A stretch of 64,000 bases of DNA from NCBI RefSeq assembly GCF_000397065.2, contig NZ_KE007317.1:252969-316968 (forward strand), given 5' to 3'. Origin of the DNA: Marinobacter lipolyticus SM19 (lineage in GTDB: Bacteria > Pseudomonadota > Gammaproteobacteria > Pseudomonadales > Oleiphilaceae). The notes beneath the pieces were generated by a model. It saw only the letters and a list, made by a program, of their open reading frames with translations. It was not told where the DNA came from and ran no database searches. Shown here in pieces: positions 29,603-39,451 of the stretch (its first letter is position 1; the number at the start of each line of letters is the position of its first letter). Both the position numbers and the translations under genes were made by a program.

Positions 29603-30268
29603 CGCGTGCTGACGAATGAAGCGACCAATATCCTGAACTTCTTCAAGGCAGACGCTGTGCTCCATCGGGTAGGTTTCATAACGGGGCTGATAGCCCATGC
29701 TTTCAAGCTGTTCCACACTCCGGCGGCCCAGGGCCTCGGGTACCACTGGATCAAACGACCCATGATAGACATTGATGGGAATGGCCCGGTTGGCAGCAGA
29801 CAGCTCAATTGTGTCGCATGTTGCGAAGTAGGTAGACAAAGCGAGAATGCCCGCCAGCCGCTTCGGGTAGCTCAGGCCGAGTTCATAAGCCACCGCGCCA
29901 CCCTGGGAAAAGCCGGCAATAATAATGTTCTCGGCGGAAATGCCTCTTTCAATCTCACGGTCTATCATGCGGGCCACAGCATCGGCTGAGGCTTTAAGCT
30001 GTTCTGTGTCGACCACCCTGTCGATGTCCATGGCTTTTATGTCGTACCAGGCAGGCATACTCATACCGCCGTTGATGGTTACCGGCATCACAGGTGCATG
30101 GGGAAACAGAAAACGCACGGCCGCGCCGGCGGGCAGTCCCAGTTCGGGAACCACCGGCTCGAAATCGTGACCGCTGGCACCCAGTCCGTGAAGCCAGATC
30201 ACGGAAGCCGTAGGGTTGGGGATGGTCTCCAGTTCAATATACTCAAGTTCCTGCACAAAATACCTCAA
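29597..30268 (-). CDS. Carboxylesterase, alpha/beta hydrolase (EstB-like)
   Basis: 223 residues of the phospholipase/carboxylesterase family. The oxyanion region is IWLHGLGASGHDFEP and the nucleophile serine is in GFSQGGAVAYE. The aspartate is in YHGSFDPVVP and the histidine in PMEHSVC. These enzymes hydrolyse short- to medium-chain esters, and some act as acyl-protein thioesterases. No signal peptide is seen, so it is cytosolic. It overlaps the acyltransferase gene upstream by four bases. Confidence 0.9.
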   Translation of the reverse strand: MRYFVQELEYIELETIPNPTASVIWLHGLGASGHDFEPVVPELGLPAGAAVRFLFPHAPVMPVTINGGMSMPAWYDIKAMDIDRVVDTEQLKASADAVARMIDREIERGISAENIIIAGFSQGGAVAYELGLSYPKRLAGILALSTYFATCDTIELSAANRAIPINVYHGSFDPVVPEALGRRSVEQLESMGYQPRYETYPMEHSVCLEEVQDIGRFIRQHAL

Positions 30269-31500
30269 TCGTCGGTGCCGGGTGTGTTCGCGTCGGGATC
30301 GTTCGCCTGCAATGCGGTCGCTACGGGGTTTGCGTACATGTCCAGCAGGTAGGGTCGAATCGCCTCGTCGCAGCTGTCGAGCCTTCGCTCCATTTCCGCC
30401 TCTGCAGCTTCCAGTTCAGCAGGGGACCAGGTTTCCGCAGTCACCACGGAATCACTTACCGTCTCAGGCGTGGCGTGGGCATCCGGATGAATGCCCCTCT
30501 GCCGATGTGCCACCAGATTCGAGGCATGCAAGTGGTAGTTGGCGTGCATTTCCCGGTCGATTCGTGCGGCGAGATCCTTGGCGTTATCCGGGGAGTCCGC
30601 AATTGGGGCGCCAAAATGCACATGTACATGCCCTTTGAATCCCGTCAACCCCTTCATGATCTGTTCGGTATCTTCGCCCGATGCCTTGGTGTAGCTTCCG
30701 GTCCGGGCGCGGGTTTCCAGCTCTCGGGCCTTGTCCGCGTCGCAGGGGTCGTATTCATAGGCGATGGACACCGGCACAATGTGCAGGCGATTCATCGCTT
30801 CGGCGAAATCCAGACCACTTTTTTTCTTGCTCATGTAGAACATCTTGATGATCGCCGGATCGGTAAAATCCAGACCATCCTTTGCACGACCTTCCCGTTG
30901 GGCAATCCAGATGCTGTGGTTGGTATCAATGCTGTGATTGATGAAGCCGGATAACGTGATGTAAGCATCCCGCATTTCCCGGGGACTGGTCATGTTCCTG
31001 CGCACTACGAAGCTCTTGTTCAGGCGCATCATCTCGGCAAATACCCGATTGGCAAGCAGGTTGTCACCAATTGCAATACGGGTTGTGTTGAACCCATTGG
31101 CGAACAGCAAGTGGTTCACCACCATGGGATCAAACACGATGTCCCGATGGTTGGAAATAAACAGGTGCGCCGTATGTTTATCGAGATTCTCCAGACCACT
31201 CTGGGTTACACGGGTGGTTGTGTGCTCCACCAACTCCCCTACATACTCAGACACCTTGGCTTGCAGGTCATCGACCCGCGTCAAACGACCAAAATTTTTG
31301 ACGAGCCAGCGCTTGATCCACAGGCGCAACACTCCCGGAGCCCAGCGGGCCAGTGTGGGGGATTTGAAACGGGCGATCATGTCCAGAAATTCCGGATCAT
31401 TCACCAGGCGCTTGATGGCAGAACCGGTTTCTTCGTCCGAGTAAGGACGGATGGCATCAAATTCCTGCATGGAGTTCCTGTTGTTTTCAGTGTCATTCAA
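30265..31500 (-). CDS. Glycerophospholipid acyltransferase family protein
   Basis: 411 residues. The acyltransferase motif I is SNHRDIVFDP, a variant of NHxxxxD found in a subgroup of 1-acylglycerol-3-phosphate acyltransferase-like proteins. Further acyltransferase-like features are SFVVRRNM and IAQREGRAKDG. No transmembrane segment is obvious. It is probably a peripheral membrane enzyme transferring acyl groups to glycerolipids, but the exact acceptor is unknown. It forms a coupled pair with the esterase gene (four-base overlap), suggesting lipid remodelling. Confidence 0.78.
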   Translation of the reverse strand: MNDTENNRNSMQEFDAIRPYSDEETGSAIKRLVNDPEFLDMIARFKSPTLARWAPGVLRLWIKRWLVKNFGRLTRVDDLQAKVSEYVGELVEHTTTRVTQSGLENLDKHTAHLFISNHRDIVFDPMVVNHLLFANGFNTTRIAIGDNLLANRVFAEMMRLNKSFVVRRNMTSPREMRDAYITLSGFINHSIDTNHSIWIAQREGRAKDGLDFTDPAIIKMFYMSKKKSGLDFAEAMNRLHIVPVSIAYEYDPCDADKARELETRARTGSYTKASGEDTEQIMKGLTGFKGHVHVHFGAPIADSPDNAKDLAARIDREMHANYHLHASNLVAHRQRGIHPDAHATPETVSDSVVTAETWSPAELEAAEAEMERRLDSCDEAIRPYLLDMYANPVATALQANDPDANTPGTDD

Positions 31501-31647
31501 AGTCTGCAGTTCTTGGCGATGACGTTAAAAATCGCGGTATTGTAGCGTTTATCCGGGTGTTTTGCCTCTAATTAGCGCGCTAATCTGGTATGATTTCGAC
31601 CCTCGAATAACCTGACCGACCATTCCCGCATCCCGGCACTGGCATCC

Positions 31648-33504
31648 ATGGACTTTGATCAACTGAGCACAGAACGCCCAACTCTTTCCCGGAAAGAACC
31701 TGAACAGGTTCTGCACGAGGTCTTTGGTTATGAAACCTTCCGACCACTGCAGGGAGAGATCATCCACGAGGTGGTCAATGGTGGTGACGCTCTCGTATTG
31801 ATGCCTACCGGTGGTGGTAAATCCCTGTGCTACCAGGTGCCGGCGCTGGTGCGGGCAGGTACGGCAGTTGTTATCTCACCGTTGATTGCCTTGATGCAGG
31901 ATCAGGTAGCCGCACTGAATGAATTGGGCGTCAGGGCGTCGTTCCTGAATTCCACGATGGATTATGCCCAGGCCAGAGATACCGAAAATGCGCTGATGAC
32001 TGGCGAGCTGGACCTGCTGTATTGCGCGCCAGAACGACTGATACAGCCGCGGACAATCGACCTGCTCCACAACGCGTCGATATCCCTGTTTGCCATCGAC
32101 GAAGCCCACTGTGTCTCTCAGTGGGGGCATGATTTCCGCTCTGATTATCTGGAGTTGAGTCTGCTGGCAGAGCAATTCCCCGGGGTACCCCGCATCGCGT
32201 TGACGGCGACCGCCGACGAACGAACCCGTAAGGAAATCGCCGAGCGGTTATCTCTGACCCGCGCCCGCCACTTCGTCAGCGGTTTCGATCGTCCGAACAT
32301 TCAATACAGAATCTCGCCAAAAACAAATGCAAACAAACAGTTGCTGGATTTTATTAAAGCAGAACATGATGGTGATTGTGGCATTGTTTACTGCATGTCC
32401 CGCAACAAGGTCGACGCCACGGCGCGCATGTTGGCGGATAAGGGCTATACCGCTCTGCCCTATCATGCTGGTTTGAATGCGATGGAACGAGCCCGAAACC
32501 AGGAGCGTTTTCTGCGGGAAGATGGCGTCATTGTGGTGGCTACCATCGCGTTTGGCATGGGCATCGACAAGCCCGACGTGCGGTTTGTTGCTCACTTGGA
32601 TCTCCCCAAGAGCCTGGAAGCCTATTATCAGGAAACCGGCCGCGCCGGACGTGACGGCAAACCCTCTACCGCCTGGATGGTCTACGGCCTGCAGGACGTC
32701 ATTAAGCTCCGGCAGATGCTCGAAGCGTCCATGGGGAACGACCAGTTCAAGCGGGTCGAGCGGCAAAAACTGGACGCCATGCTGGGGCTCTGTGAAGTGA
32801 CCAGCTGCCGCCGGCAGGTTCTGCTCCGGTATTTTGGCGACGTCCTGGACCGGCCCTGTGGAAACTGCGACACCTGCCTGAATCCGCCGGACACCTGGGA
32901 CGGCACCGTTGCGGTACAGAAAGCCTTGTCCTGCGTGTTCAGGACCGGTCAGCGCTATGGCGTTACCTACCTGATCGATGTGCTCAGAGGCTCTGAGAAC
33001 GAGCGTATCCGTCAATTTGGCCACGACAAGGTCTCCACCTACGGCATCGGCACGGAACTCTCGGTCAACGAATGGAAATCGGTGTTTCGGCAACTGGTCG
33101 CCAACGGGTATCTCCGGGCTGATCCTGAAGGCTACGGCTCGCTTCAGCTCACGGAACAGTGTCGCCCGCTGCTGAAAGGTAATGAACCGATTCAGTTACG
33201 TAAGGACCCGGCGCCGGTCAAATCGTCCGGGCGAGCCAGCTCCGGCAGCGCCCGCACAAAAATCAGCGATCAGATTACCGATCAGGCCGGATGGGATGCG
33301 TTAAGAGCCTGCCGCAAGTCGCTGGCGGAACAGCAAGGCGTTCCACCCTATGTGATTTTCCACGACACGACACTGTTCGACATGCTGGAGCGGCGCCCCA
33401 CCACCCTTTCCGAGCTGGCGGAAGTGAATGGTGTGGGTGCGGCAAAGCTGGAAAAATACGGTGAGATTTTTCTGCAAACCCTGGGGGATCTTGCTCCGGG
33501 TTAG
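31648..33504 (+). CDS. recQ: ATP-dependent DNA helicase RecQ
   Basis: 618 residues. The helicase core has motif [13 protein letters not shown], motif [18 protein letters not shown] and motif [12 protein letters not shown]. The RecQ-C-terminal zinc site has [12 protein letters not shown] and CGNCDTC. An HRDC domain closes the protein ([20 protein letters not shown]). It unwinds DNA 3' to 5' in recombination and replication-fork repair. Length and domain order match E. coli RecQ. Monocistronic, divergent from the acyltransferase gene. Confidence 0.95.
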   Translation: MDFDQLSTERPTLSRKEPEQVLHEVFGYETFRPLQGEIIHEVVNGGDALVLMPTGGGKSLCYQVPALVRAGTAVVISPLIALMQDQVAALNELGVRASFLNSTMDYAQARDTENALMTGELDLLYCAPERLIQPRTIDLLHNASISLFAIDEAHCVSQWGHDFRSDYLELSLLAEQFPGVPRIALTATADERTRKEIAERLSLTRARHFVSGFDRPNIQYRISPKTNANKQLLDFIKAEHDGDCGIVYCMSRNKVDATARMLADKGYTALPYHAGLNAMERARNQERFLREDGVIVVATIAFGMGIDKPDVRFVAHLDLPKSLEAYYQETGRAGRDGKPSTAWMVYGLQDVIKLRQMLEASMGNDQFKRVERQKLDAMLGLCEVTSCRRQVLLRYFGDVLDRPCGNCDTCLNPPDTWDGTVAVQKALSCVFRTGQRYGVTYLIDVLRGSENERIRQFGHDKVSTYGIGTELSVNEWKSVFRQLVANGYLRADPEGYGSLQLTEQCRPLLKGNEPIQLRKDPAPVKSSGRASSGSARTKISDQITDQAGWDALRACRKSLAEQQGVPPYVIFHDTTLFDMLERRPTTLSELAEVNGVGAAKLEKYGEIFLQTLGDLAPG

Positions 33505-33634
33505 TCTCTTTCTTTTTGGACCCGGGTCAGTTTTTACAGTTTTTTTGAATTACATACCTTAAGTTAAAAGGATTATGCTCTAAACTGGATACGAACCTAC
33601 TTTCCCGCAACATGGAAGCACGGAGAAAGACTGC

Positions 33635-34588
33635 ATGGCATGTAGCTCCCACCCTCCTCCGCCAAGGAGCCCCTACCCGCTGAGGATGGTGTTCGGGATA
33701 CTTTTAAGCATCCTTGCAGGCACAGCTCAATGTCTGGCAGAGGTCAGGAATACCTCCTATCAGCCCCCTCCGCTACAGGAATACATACTCTGGTACCGAA
33801 ACTACGACAGTCCCGCCATTCGGGCATTGCTCGAGCTCGCCCTGAAAAAAACGCCTGAGTATGGCGATTTCCGGATCATCCGCAGCGAGGAGATGGGTCA
33901 AGGGCGAGTGCTTCGGGAACTGGCCCATGGCCGCACCAGGCTGATTGATATTGCCAATGTCGCCAGCAGCACCGAGCGGGAATCACAACTGCTGGCTATT
34001 CCCATCCCGATTGACGGCGGCCTGCTTGGGTTCCGGGTCTGCGTGGTTCTTCCCCATTCGCTACCCCTGTTTGAGGGCGTCCGCACAGTGGAGGACCTGA
34101 GGGATCGGGGCATCCGTATCGGACAGGGCCTGCACTGGCCCGATACGGATATCCTGAAGATTAATGATATTCCGGTGATCACCCACACCCGCTATGAGCT
34201 ACTGTTTCGGATGCTGCGCAACGATCGGTTTGATTGTTTTGCCCGGGGTGTAAGTGAAGTCATGTTCGATCTGGCCATTGAAAATGACCCGGAGCTGGTT
34301 ATTGAGCCGTCAATAATGCTGGCTTATCCCATGCCCTCCTATTTTTTCACCTCTCCCTACGATTATCTGACAGCGCACCGTGTTCAACTGGGTATGGAAC
34401 GCGCCATTCTGGATGGCAGCTTCGCGCAGTTTCTTGCCAATTACTACGGCAAGGCGATTGAAACCCTGGCCCTTGATCGTCGTACCGTTATCGTGCTCAA
34501 GAATCCTTTCCTGAGCGAAGAATCACGTATGGTTGGCCGCCAGACTCTGGACAACCTTCAGCGCAGGCTTCAGCTGCTGAGCCAGTAA
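33635..34588 (+). CDS. Periplasmic type-2 binding-protein-like protein
   Basis: 317 residues. An N-terminal hydrophobic segment (VFGILLSILAGTAQCLA, about 19-35) suggests export. The rest resembles the bacterial extracellular solute-binding fold of family 3: hinge-like DIANVASSTERESQL, TVEDLRDRGIRIGQG, YELLFRMLRNDRFDCFARG. It has no transporter genes beside it. Such orphan binding-like proteins are common in marine gammaproteobacteria and can act as sensors. The start at 33635 has GGAG about ten bases upstream; 33686 is an alternative. It converges with the chemoreceptor gene. Function unknown. Confidence 0.6.
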   Translation: MACSSHPPPPRSPYPLRMVFGILLSILAGTAQCLAEVRNTSYQPPPLQEYILWYRNYDSPAIRALLELALKKTPEYGDFRIIRSEEMGQGRVLRELAHGRTRLIDIANVASSTERESQLLAIPIPIDGGLLGFRVCVVLPHSLPLFEGVRTVEDLRDRGIRIGQGLHWPDTDILKINDIPVITHTRYELLFRMLRNDRFDCFARGVSEVMFDLAIENDPELVIEPSIMLAYPMPSYFFTSPYDYLTAHRVQLGMERAILDGSFAQFLANYYGKAIETLALDRRTVIVLKNPFLSEESRMVGRQTLDNLQRRLQLLSQ

Positions 34589-34604
34589 TGTCAGAAACCG
34601 AACG

Positions 34605-36506
34605 CTAGACCTGAAACCGCGATACGTTCTGGTTTAGCGTGTTGCCGATCGACTCAATCTGGCTGCTGTAGACGTCGTTCTCACTGGCAGCCGTGGCCGC
34701 TTCCTGACCTTGATCCGAAATTCGTGTAATGGAGGAATTCAGCTCTTCCGTCACCGATGTCTGCTCTTCGGATGCGGTGGCGATTTGCGTGGTCATCTGA
34801 CTGATTGAGGTGATCGCCTCGGCTATACGGTTCAGTGCTTCCATGGCATCCTGGGCTTTCTCCATGCTGACATTAGAGACAGCCGTTGACTGCTTCATGA
34901 CATCTACCGCGTTGCTGGCGCCCTTCTGCAGTCGCTCAATCATGCTGTTGATCTCTTCCGTGCTGTCCTGAGTCCGGCTGGCCAGATTACGCACTTCGTC
35001 CGCGACCACGGCAAAGCCACGACCGGCTTCGCCTGCACGTGCAGCCTCGATGGCGGCGTTGAGAGCAAGCAGGTTGGTTTGTTCGGCAATCCCCTGAATG
35101 ACAGCCAGCACGGAAGTGATATTGCTCACATCCTTGCCCAGGGTGTCGATTACCTCCGCTGCAGCGGTGATCTCCCGGGACAGCTTCTGAACCGCATCAC
35201 GGGAGGCCTCAACTGTCTCCAGTGACGCGCGACTGTCGCTGTCAGCTGTATTGGCGGCATCGGCAGTTTGCTGGGCATTCTGGGCAATCTCGCCGGCGGC
35301 GGCCGACATCTCATTAATAGCGGTGGCGACCATATCGACTTCCGCCTGCTGGCTTTCGACGCTGGTGCGGCTGGTGCTTGCGGTCTGGCGAAGGGATGCA
35401 ACATTATCCTTGAGTTCCGCGGTGCCTTTCTGAACATCGCGGATTACTGCCTGAATGTTGCTGACAAAGCTATTAAAGCTGAGGGCCAGGCGTGCAAACT
35501 CATCTGTCCCGCTATCATCCAGCCTCTGAGACAGATCCGCATCACCAGTGGCAATATCCGCCATTGCACGGTTCAGACGGTGCACTGGTGCCATCAGTAC
35601 GCGAATACCAAAATGCAAGACAAGCACTGAGATCACCAAACCCGCCAGCGCCATAATGATACCTGTCACCCGGGCAGCTGCGACCGGCTCGTGGATCATG
35701 TCCTGATTCACGAATGTACCGAGATACCAGTCCACGCCCCGTGCATCGCTGATCCCATGAAAACTGGCATTCCAGTTAGCCCCGTCGGCCTGGTAACGGT
35801 GATCTGCGCCATCCAGTTTCGGGGATTGACCAATCAGTTCACTGATTCCCTTGCCAATCAACTCTTCATCTGGATGGAACAACACCGTGCCGTCGGCGCT
35901 GATCAATGACGCGTATCCTGTACCCGCCAACGTAACCTCTGACAGACTTTCTTCAATGGCTTGCAGAGCGATGTCTCCCCCTGTTACCCCTCGGTAAGGG
36001 CCAGATTTTATCGGAGCCAAAGCGGTGATGATCGTGTTGCCGGTAATAACATCCCTGTACGGCTTGGTGAATGAGGCGCGGCCAAGATCCATGGCAATCT
36101 GGTACCAGGGACGGGTTCGGGGATCAAAATCCGATGGTAGGCTGGCGTTATCCTCCTCGGTTTTCATCAGCATGTAGCCGTCTTCTCGCCCCACGTAAAC
36201 ATCCTTGAACTTACCGCCGGCCGTAGCGGATCGCAGCAGCACCCTCGCCTGCCGGTCGGTGCGTATTTGCTCCATGGATTCAGCCGTTGCCTCGGTCATG
36301 GCCAGCCGGGTGTTGAGCCAATCGGCAATGCCGGACGTACTCTGCGCGACGGCCTCGTCTATGAGGGCATCAACATAAGTATCCGTGGTGTGCTGCAATC
36401 GCAAGTCGCTGGAGAACGTGAACGCCACCATGACCAGAACCAGCAGGACACCAAAAGCGGTAAGCAGTTTTTGACCAAACGTCAATTGCACGGGGGGGAT
36501 CTCCAA
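34605..36506 (-). CDS. Methyl-accepting chemotaxis protein with dCache sensor
   Basis: 633 residues. Transmembrane segment 1 is at about 10-30. The periplasmic double-Cache domain (about 35-275) includes [22 protein letters not shown] and [16 protein letters not shown]. Transmembrane segment 2 is [17 protein letters not shown], followed by HAMP. The long helical signalling domain has the conserved tip [20 protein letters not shown] and [12 protein letters not shown]. dCache receptors often bind amino acids or carboxylates; the ligand here is unknown. No che genes are near. Confidence 0.93.
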   Translation of the reverse strand: MEIPPVQLTFGQKLLTAFGVLLVLVMVAFTFSSDLRLQHTTDTYVDALIDEAVAQSTSGIADWLNTRLAMTEATAESMEQIRTDRQARVLLRSATAGGKFKDVYVGREDGYMLMKTEEDNASLPSDFDPRTRPWYQIAMDLGRASFTKPYRDVITGNTIITALAPIKSGPYRGVTGGDIALQAIEESLSEVTLAGTGYASLISADGTVLFHPDEELIGKGISELIGQSPKLDGADHRYQADGANWNASFHGISDARGVDWYLGTFVNQDMIHEPVAAARVTGIIMALAGLVISVLVLHFGIRVLMAPVHRLNRAMADIATGDADLSQRLDDSGTDEFARLALSFNSFVSNIQAVIRDVQKGTAELKDNVASLRQTASTSRTSVESQQAEVDMVATAINEMSAAAGEIAQNAQQTADAANTADSDSRASLETVEASRDAVQKLSREITAAAEVIDTLGKDVSNITSVLAVIQGIAEQTNLLALNAAIEAARAGEAGRGFAVVADEVRNLASRTQDSTEEINSMIERLQKGASNAVDVMKQSTAVSNVSMEKAQDAMEALNRIAEAITSISQMTTQIATASEEQTSVTEELNSSITRISDQGQEAATAASENDVYSSQIESIGNTLNQNVSRFQV

Positions 36507-36641
36507 TATAAGTTACCCAGTCTTTCGGCGGCGAATGCGAAGTCTTTAATGCCTTCTGATAAAATGCCTGCTATTGCTTAAGGTATAGTAATCCAAACCT
36601 GAGCCGATCCATTCCATCATTAGTTACGGGAGCCTCTCTGT

Positions 36642-38162
36642 ATGGCCCACGAAGAGCTGCATCTCAATCTCCGCAACCTTACCCTGGACGATTACGAACA
36701 GCTTCAGCAGCTGATGGATCAGATTTATGATGATATTGGTGGCGCATGGCCAAAGGAGACCATCAAGGCACTGGTTGAGCAGTTCCCCGATGGCCAGATA
36801 TGCATCGAAGACTCCGGGCAGTTGATTGCCGTCGCGCTGACAGTTTGCGTGAAATACGAACGCTTTAGTAACCCCCATACGTATGACGACCTGATTCTTC
36901 GCAACGAAAAAATCTGGCATAACCCCAAGGGTGATTCTCTCTACGGGCTGGACGTGTTTATCCATCCTGAGTACCGGGGCTATCGGTTGGGACGCCGGCT
37001 GTATGAAGCCCGCAAGGAGTTGTGCCGCTCGATGAATCTGCGCGCCATTCTTGCCGGTGGTCGTGTTCCCGGTTACTACAAGTATGCGGACCAATACTCC
37101 CCAGCGGAATACATACAGCGAGTGGACCGGAAGGAAATCTACGACCCGATCCTCACATTCCAGCTTTCAAACGATTTTCAGGTCACTCGCCTGATGCACA
37201 AATATCTGCCGGAGGACAAGAAATCCCTCGGGTACGCAACCTTGCTCGAATGGCGAAATATCCTCTATACGCCACCCTCACCCGTACTCGACGTGAAAAA
37301 GACACAGGTTCGCCTCGGTGCCGTCCAGTGGCAGATGCGGGAGTTCACATCGGTGGAAGAAGTGCTCAAGCAGGTGGAGTACTTCGTTGATGCGCTGTCC
37401 GATTACAAGAGTGACATTGCCCTGTTTCCCGAGTTTTTTAACGCACCCTTGATGGGCCTGACCGACCAGATGGACCAGACCCGAGCCATTCGTTTCCTGG
37501 CGGGTTTCACAGAACAATTCCGTAATGAGATGTCCGAAATGGCGGTGAGCTACAACATCAACATCGTCACCGGCTCAATGCCTTTACTGGAGAACGACCG
37601 GGTTTATAACGTGTCGTACCTGTGCCATCGTGACGGTCGGGTCGACGAACAGAGGAAGATTCACATCACCCCGCACGAACGCCGGGACTGGGTGATTGAA
37701 GGGGGTGACCAGTTTCAGGTATTCGATACCGATGCGGGCCGTGTCGCCATCATGATCTGCTACGACATAGAGTTTCCGGAACTGGGGCGTATCGCTGCCG
37801 ACCAGGACGTCGATATCATTTGCGTGCCCTTCTGGACTGATACCAAAAATGGCTATCTGAGGGTCCGGCACTGTGCCCAGGCGCGCGCCATCGAAAACGA
37901 ATGTTACGTGGTGATCACCGGTAGCGTCGGCAACCTGCCGAAAGTAGAGAACCTGGACGTCCAGTACGCTCAGTCATCCGTATTCTCACCCTCTGACTTT
38001 GCGTTTCCCCATGATGCTGTCATGGCCGAAACCACGCCCAACACCGAGATGATCATGTTTTCCGACATGGATCTGGAAAAACTCAAACTGGTGCGCAATG
38101 AGGGTTCGGTGACAAACCTCAAGGACCGTAGAACGGACATGTATGATGTCAAAACACGCTGA
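36642..38162 (+). CDS. GNAT acetyltransferase-carbon-nitrogen hydrolase fusion
   Basis: 506 residues. The N-terminal part (about 1-215) is a GNAT domain with the acetyl-CoA loop LDVFIHPEYRGYRLGRRLYE. The C-terminal part (about 225-500) is a nitrilase-superfamily domain with the triad Glu in LFPEFFN, Lys in EQRKIHITPHE and Cys in MICYDIEFPE. Such fusions are widespread but uncharacterised; one half could acetylate an amine and the other hydrolyse an amide. It is monocistronic and followed by a long hairpin. Confidence 0.88.
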   Translation: MAHEELHLNLRNLTLDDYEQLQQLMDQIYDDIGGAWPKETIKALVEQFPDGQICIEDSGQLIAVALTVCVKYERFSNPHTYDDLILRNEKIWHNPKGDSLYGLDVFIHPEYRGYRLGRRLYEARKELCRSMNLRAILAGGRVPGYYKYADQYSPAEYIQRVDRKEIYDPILTFQLSNDFQVTRLMHKYLPEDKKSLGYATLLEWRNILYTPPSPVLDVKKTQVRLGAVQWQMREFTSVEEVLKQVEYFVDALSDYKSDIALFPEFFNAPLMGLTDQMDQTRAIRFLAGFTEQFRNEMSEMAVSYNINIVTGSMPLLENDRVYNVSYLCHRDGRVDEQRKIHITPHERRDWVIEGGDQFQVFDTDAGRVAIMICYDIEFPELGRIAADQDVDIICVPFWTDTKNGYLRVRHCAQARAIENECYVVITGSVGNLPKVENLDVQYAQSSVFSPSDFAFPHDAVMAETTPNTEMIMFSDMDLEKLKLVRNEGSVTNLKDRRTDMYDVKTR

Positions 38163-38165
38163 TTT

Positions 38166-38212
38166 AGCCCGGATAGACTGTTCATAGAGTTGATGAACAG
38201 TCTGAGAGGGCT
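38166..38212. repeat. Two-tier stem-loop after the GNAT-nitrilase gene
   Basis: A perfect ten-base inverted repeat (GACTGTTCAT at 38176-38185 and ATGAACAGTC at 38193-38202) closes a seven-base loop. It is flanked by a second five-base arm pair (AGCCC at 38166-38170, GGGCT at 38208-38212) across five-base internal loops. No T run follows. It begins three bases after the stop and may be a transcript 3' end, processing site or copy of a dispersed element. Confidence 0.5.
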
Positions 38213-38331
38213 ATCGTATGGCGCTGACACCGTTGCCAAATCTTTTATGTGTGACTATTGTTTAATCAACCACCAACGGTATAGTTGGACCGGACAGCAT
38301 TCCGGCCCCGGAGAACCCGAGACAATCTTTC

Positions 38332-38730
38332 ATGAACGAAGCACTACCGGATCTCATCGCACGCTTTCGCATCAAGCATGGCCTTTTTCGTAAGGAAACG
38401 GTTGAAGCGGCACTGTTTGAGCTGGACAACTTTGGCTGTGTAATGAAAACGGACAAAGTCTTTAAACCGGGCGATACGGTCACTCTGGACCTGATCATGG
38501 ATATGCCGTTTGAGAATATTCAGGCCAAGGGTATATCCGGCCTGGTCACAGAGCGCCGAAAACACTGTAGCAATTTCTTTTATTCGATTGATTTTATTGA
38601 AGTCGGAGATTCAGATGCTTCTCCGGTGACCGACAAACTCCGGCGTATCCGGGATGTGGTCATAAAAAAACAGTCACTGAAATCACGACGTTCCTCCGGG
38701 CCAGGTTCTGCTTTACAGCAAACGGCCTGA
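38332..38730 (+). CDS. PilZ-like protein
   Basis: 132 residues. The segment ELDNFGCVMKTDKVFKPGDT followed by VTLDLIMDMP and SIDFIEV resembles the PilZ barrel. The D/NxSxxG motif is degenerate (DNFG, no serine) and an N-terminal RxxxR is not clear, so cyclic-di-GMP binding is doubtful. The C-terminal tail is basic (KKQSLKSRRSS). The ribosome-binding site is weak. It precedes the helix-hairpin-helix gene by 46 bases on the same strand and could be in the same transcript as the selD fusion. Confidence 0.55.
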   Translation: MNEALPDLIARFRIKHGLFRKETVEAALFELDNFGCVMKTDKVFKPGDTVTLDLIMDMPFENIQAKGISGLVTERRKHCSNFFYSIDFIEVGDSDASPVTDKLRRIRDVVIKKQSLKSRRSSGPGSALQQTA

Positions 38731-38776
38731 TTAAGCACCACCCTCACTTCGTTCAAACCGCAAGGAGATTGCCTTC

Positions 38777-39451
38777 ATGGCCAAGAAAGCCAAGCCAAGC
38801 GTGGATAAAATCGTCAAAAAAGTGAACAAGGAATTCGACAAAACGTCTTCCCAGATCGAAAAACTGATTAACGACGCACTCAAACAATTCGACAGTCTCC
38901 AGAATCAGATTCAGGAACCGGTTCGTAAGCTGCTGAAAGAGGTAGATGAGCTGCGCGATCGGGAAATGAAACGTTTTAATGAGGAATTTGAGCGCCGCCT
39001 GAATGAATTTCATGAGTTGCAGAACAGCATCCTGGATCGTCTGGGCATTGCCAGCAAAGAAGCCAAAAAGGAAATAGAGAAAACTGCAGACTCGGCTTCT
39101 GCCAAAGTCAGTGCAGCCAAATCAAAGGCCACCAAACCAAAAACGGCGGCAAAACCTGCTGCTAAAAAGCCTGCCGCTAAAAAGGTGCCGGCCAAGACAG
39201 TTGCCAAGCCCAAACCCCAAACCACGGCCAAAAAGGCACCCGCCAAGAAGGCCGCAAAGCCTGTGAACAAGAACGACCTGACCCGCGTTAAGGGCATCGG
39301 CCCGGCGACCGCAAAGAAGATGCAGGAAGCCGGTATTAATTCCATTGAGCAGATCGCCACACCCTCTGATGCTGATAAGGAAAAGCTGCAAGCGTTCTCA
39401 AAAATAAAGGGGTTCGCGACGCTGTCTGACGAAGCCAAAAAAGTTCTTTGA
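38777..39451 (+). CDS. Coiled-coil, Lys/Ala/Pro-rich protein with C-terminal helix-hairpin-helix
   Basis: 224 residues in three parts. Residues about 1-105 are a charged, phasin-like helical region (KIVKKVNKEFDKTSSQIEKL). About 106-172 is a histone H1-like stretch of lysine, alanine and proline (KPAAKKPAAKKVPAK). About 173-224 is a helix-hairpin-helix domain (DLTRVKGIGPATAKKMQEAG). The last two parts suggest nucleic-acid binding; the first suggests oligomerisation. The start has AAGGAGA upstream. Its stop codon shares a base with the start of the selD fusion (TGATG), so the two are translationally coupled. The link to selenium metabolism is unexplained. Confidence 0.75.
   Translation: MAKKAKPSVDKIVKKVNKEFDKTSSQIEKLINDALKQFDSLQNQIQEPVRKLLKEVDELRDREMKRFNEEFERRLNEFHELQNSILDRLGIASKEAKKEIEKTADSASAKVSAAKSKATKPKTAAKPAAKKPAAKKVPAKTVAKPKPQTTAKKAPAKKAAKPVNKNDLTRVKGIGPATAKKMQEAGINSIEQIATPSDADKEKLQAFSKIKGFATLSDEAKKVL

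Noticed and set aside
33505..33560. Intrinsic terminator after recQ
   Set aside because: GACCCGGGTC followed by T runs looks attractive, but the palindrome has no loop and cannot form a usable stem.
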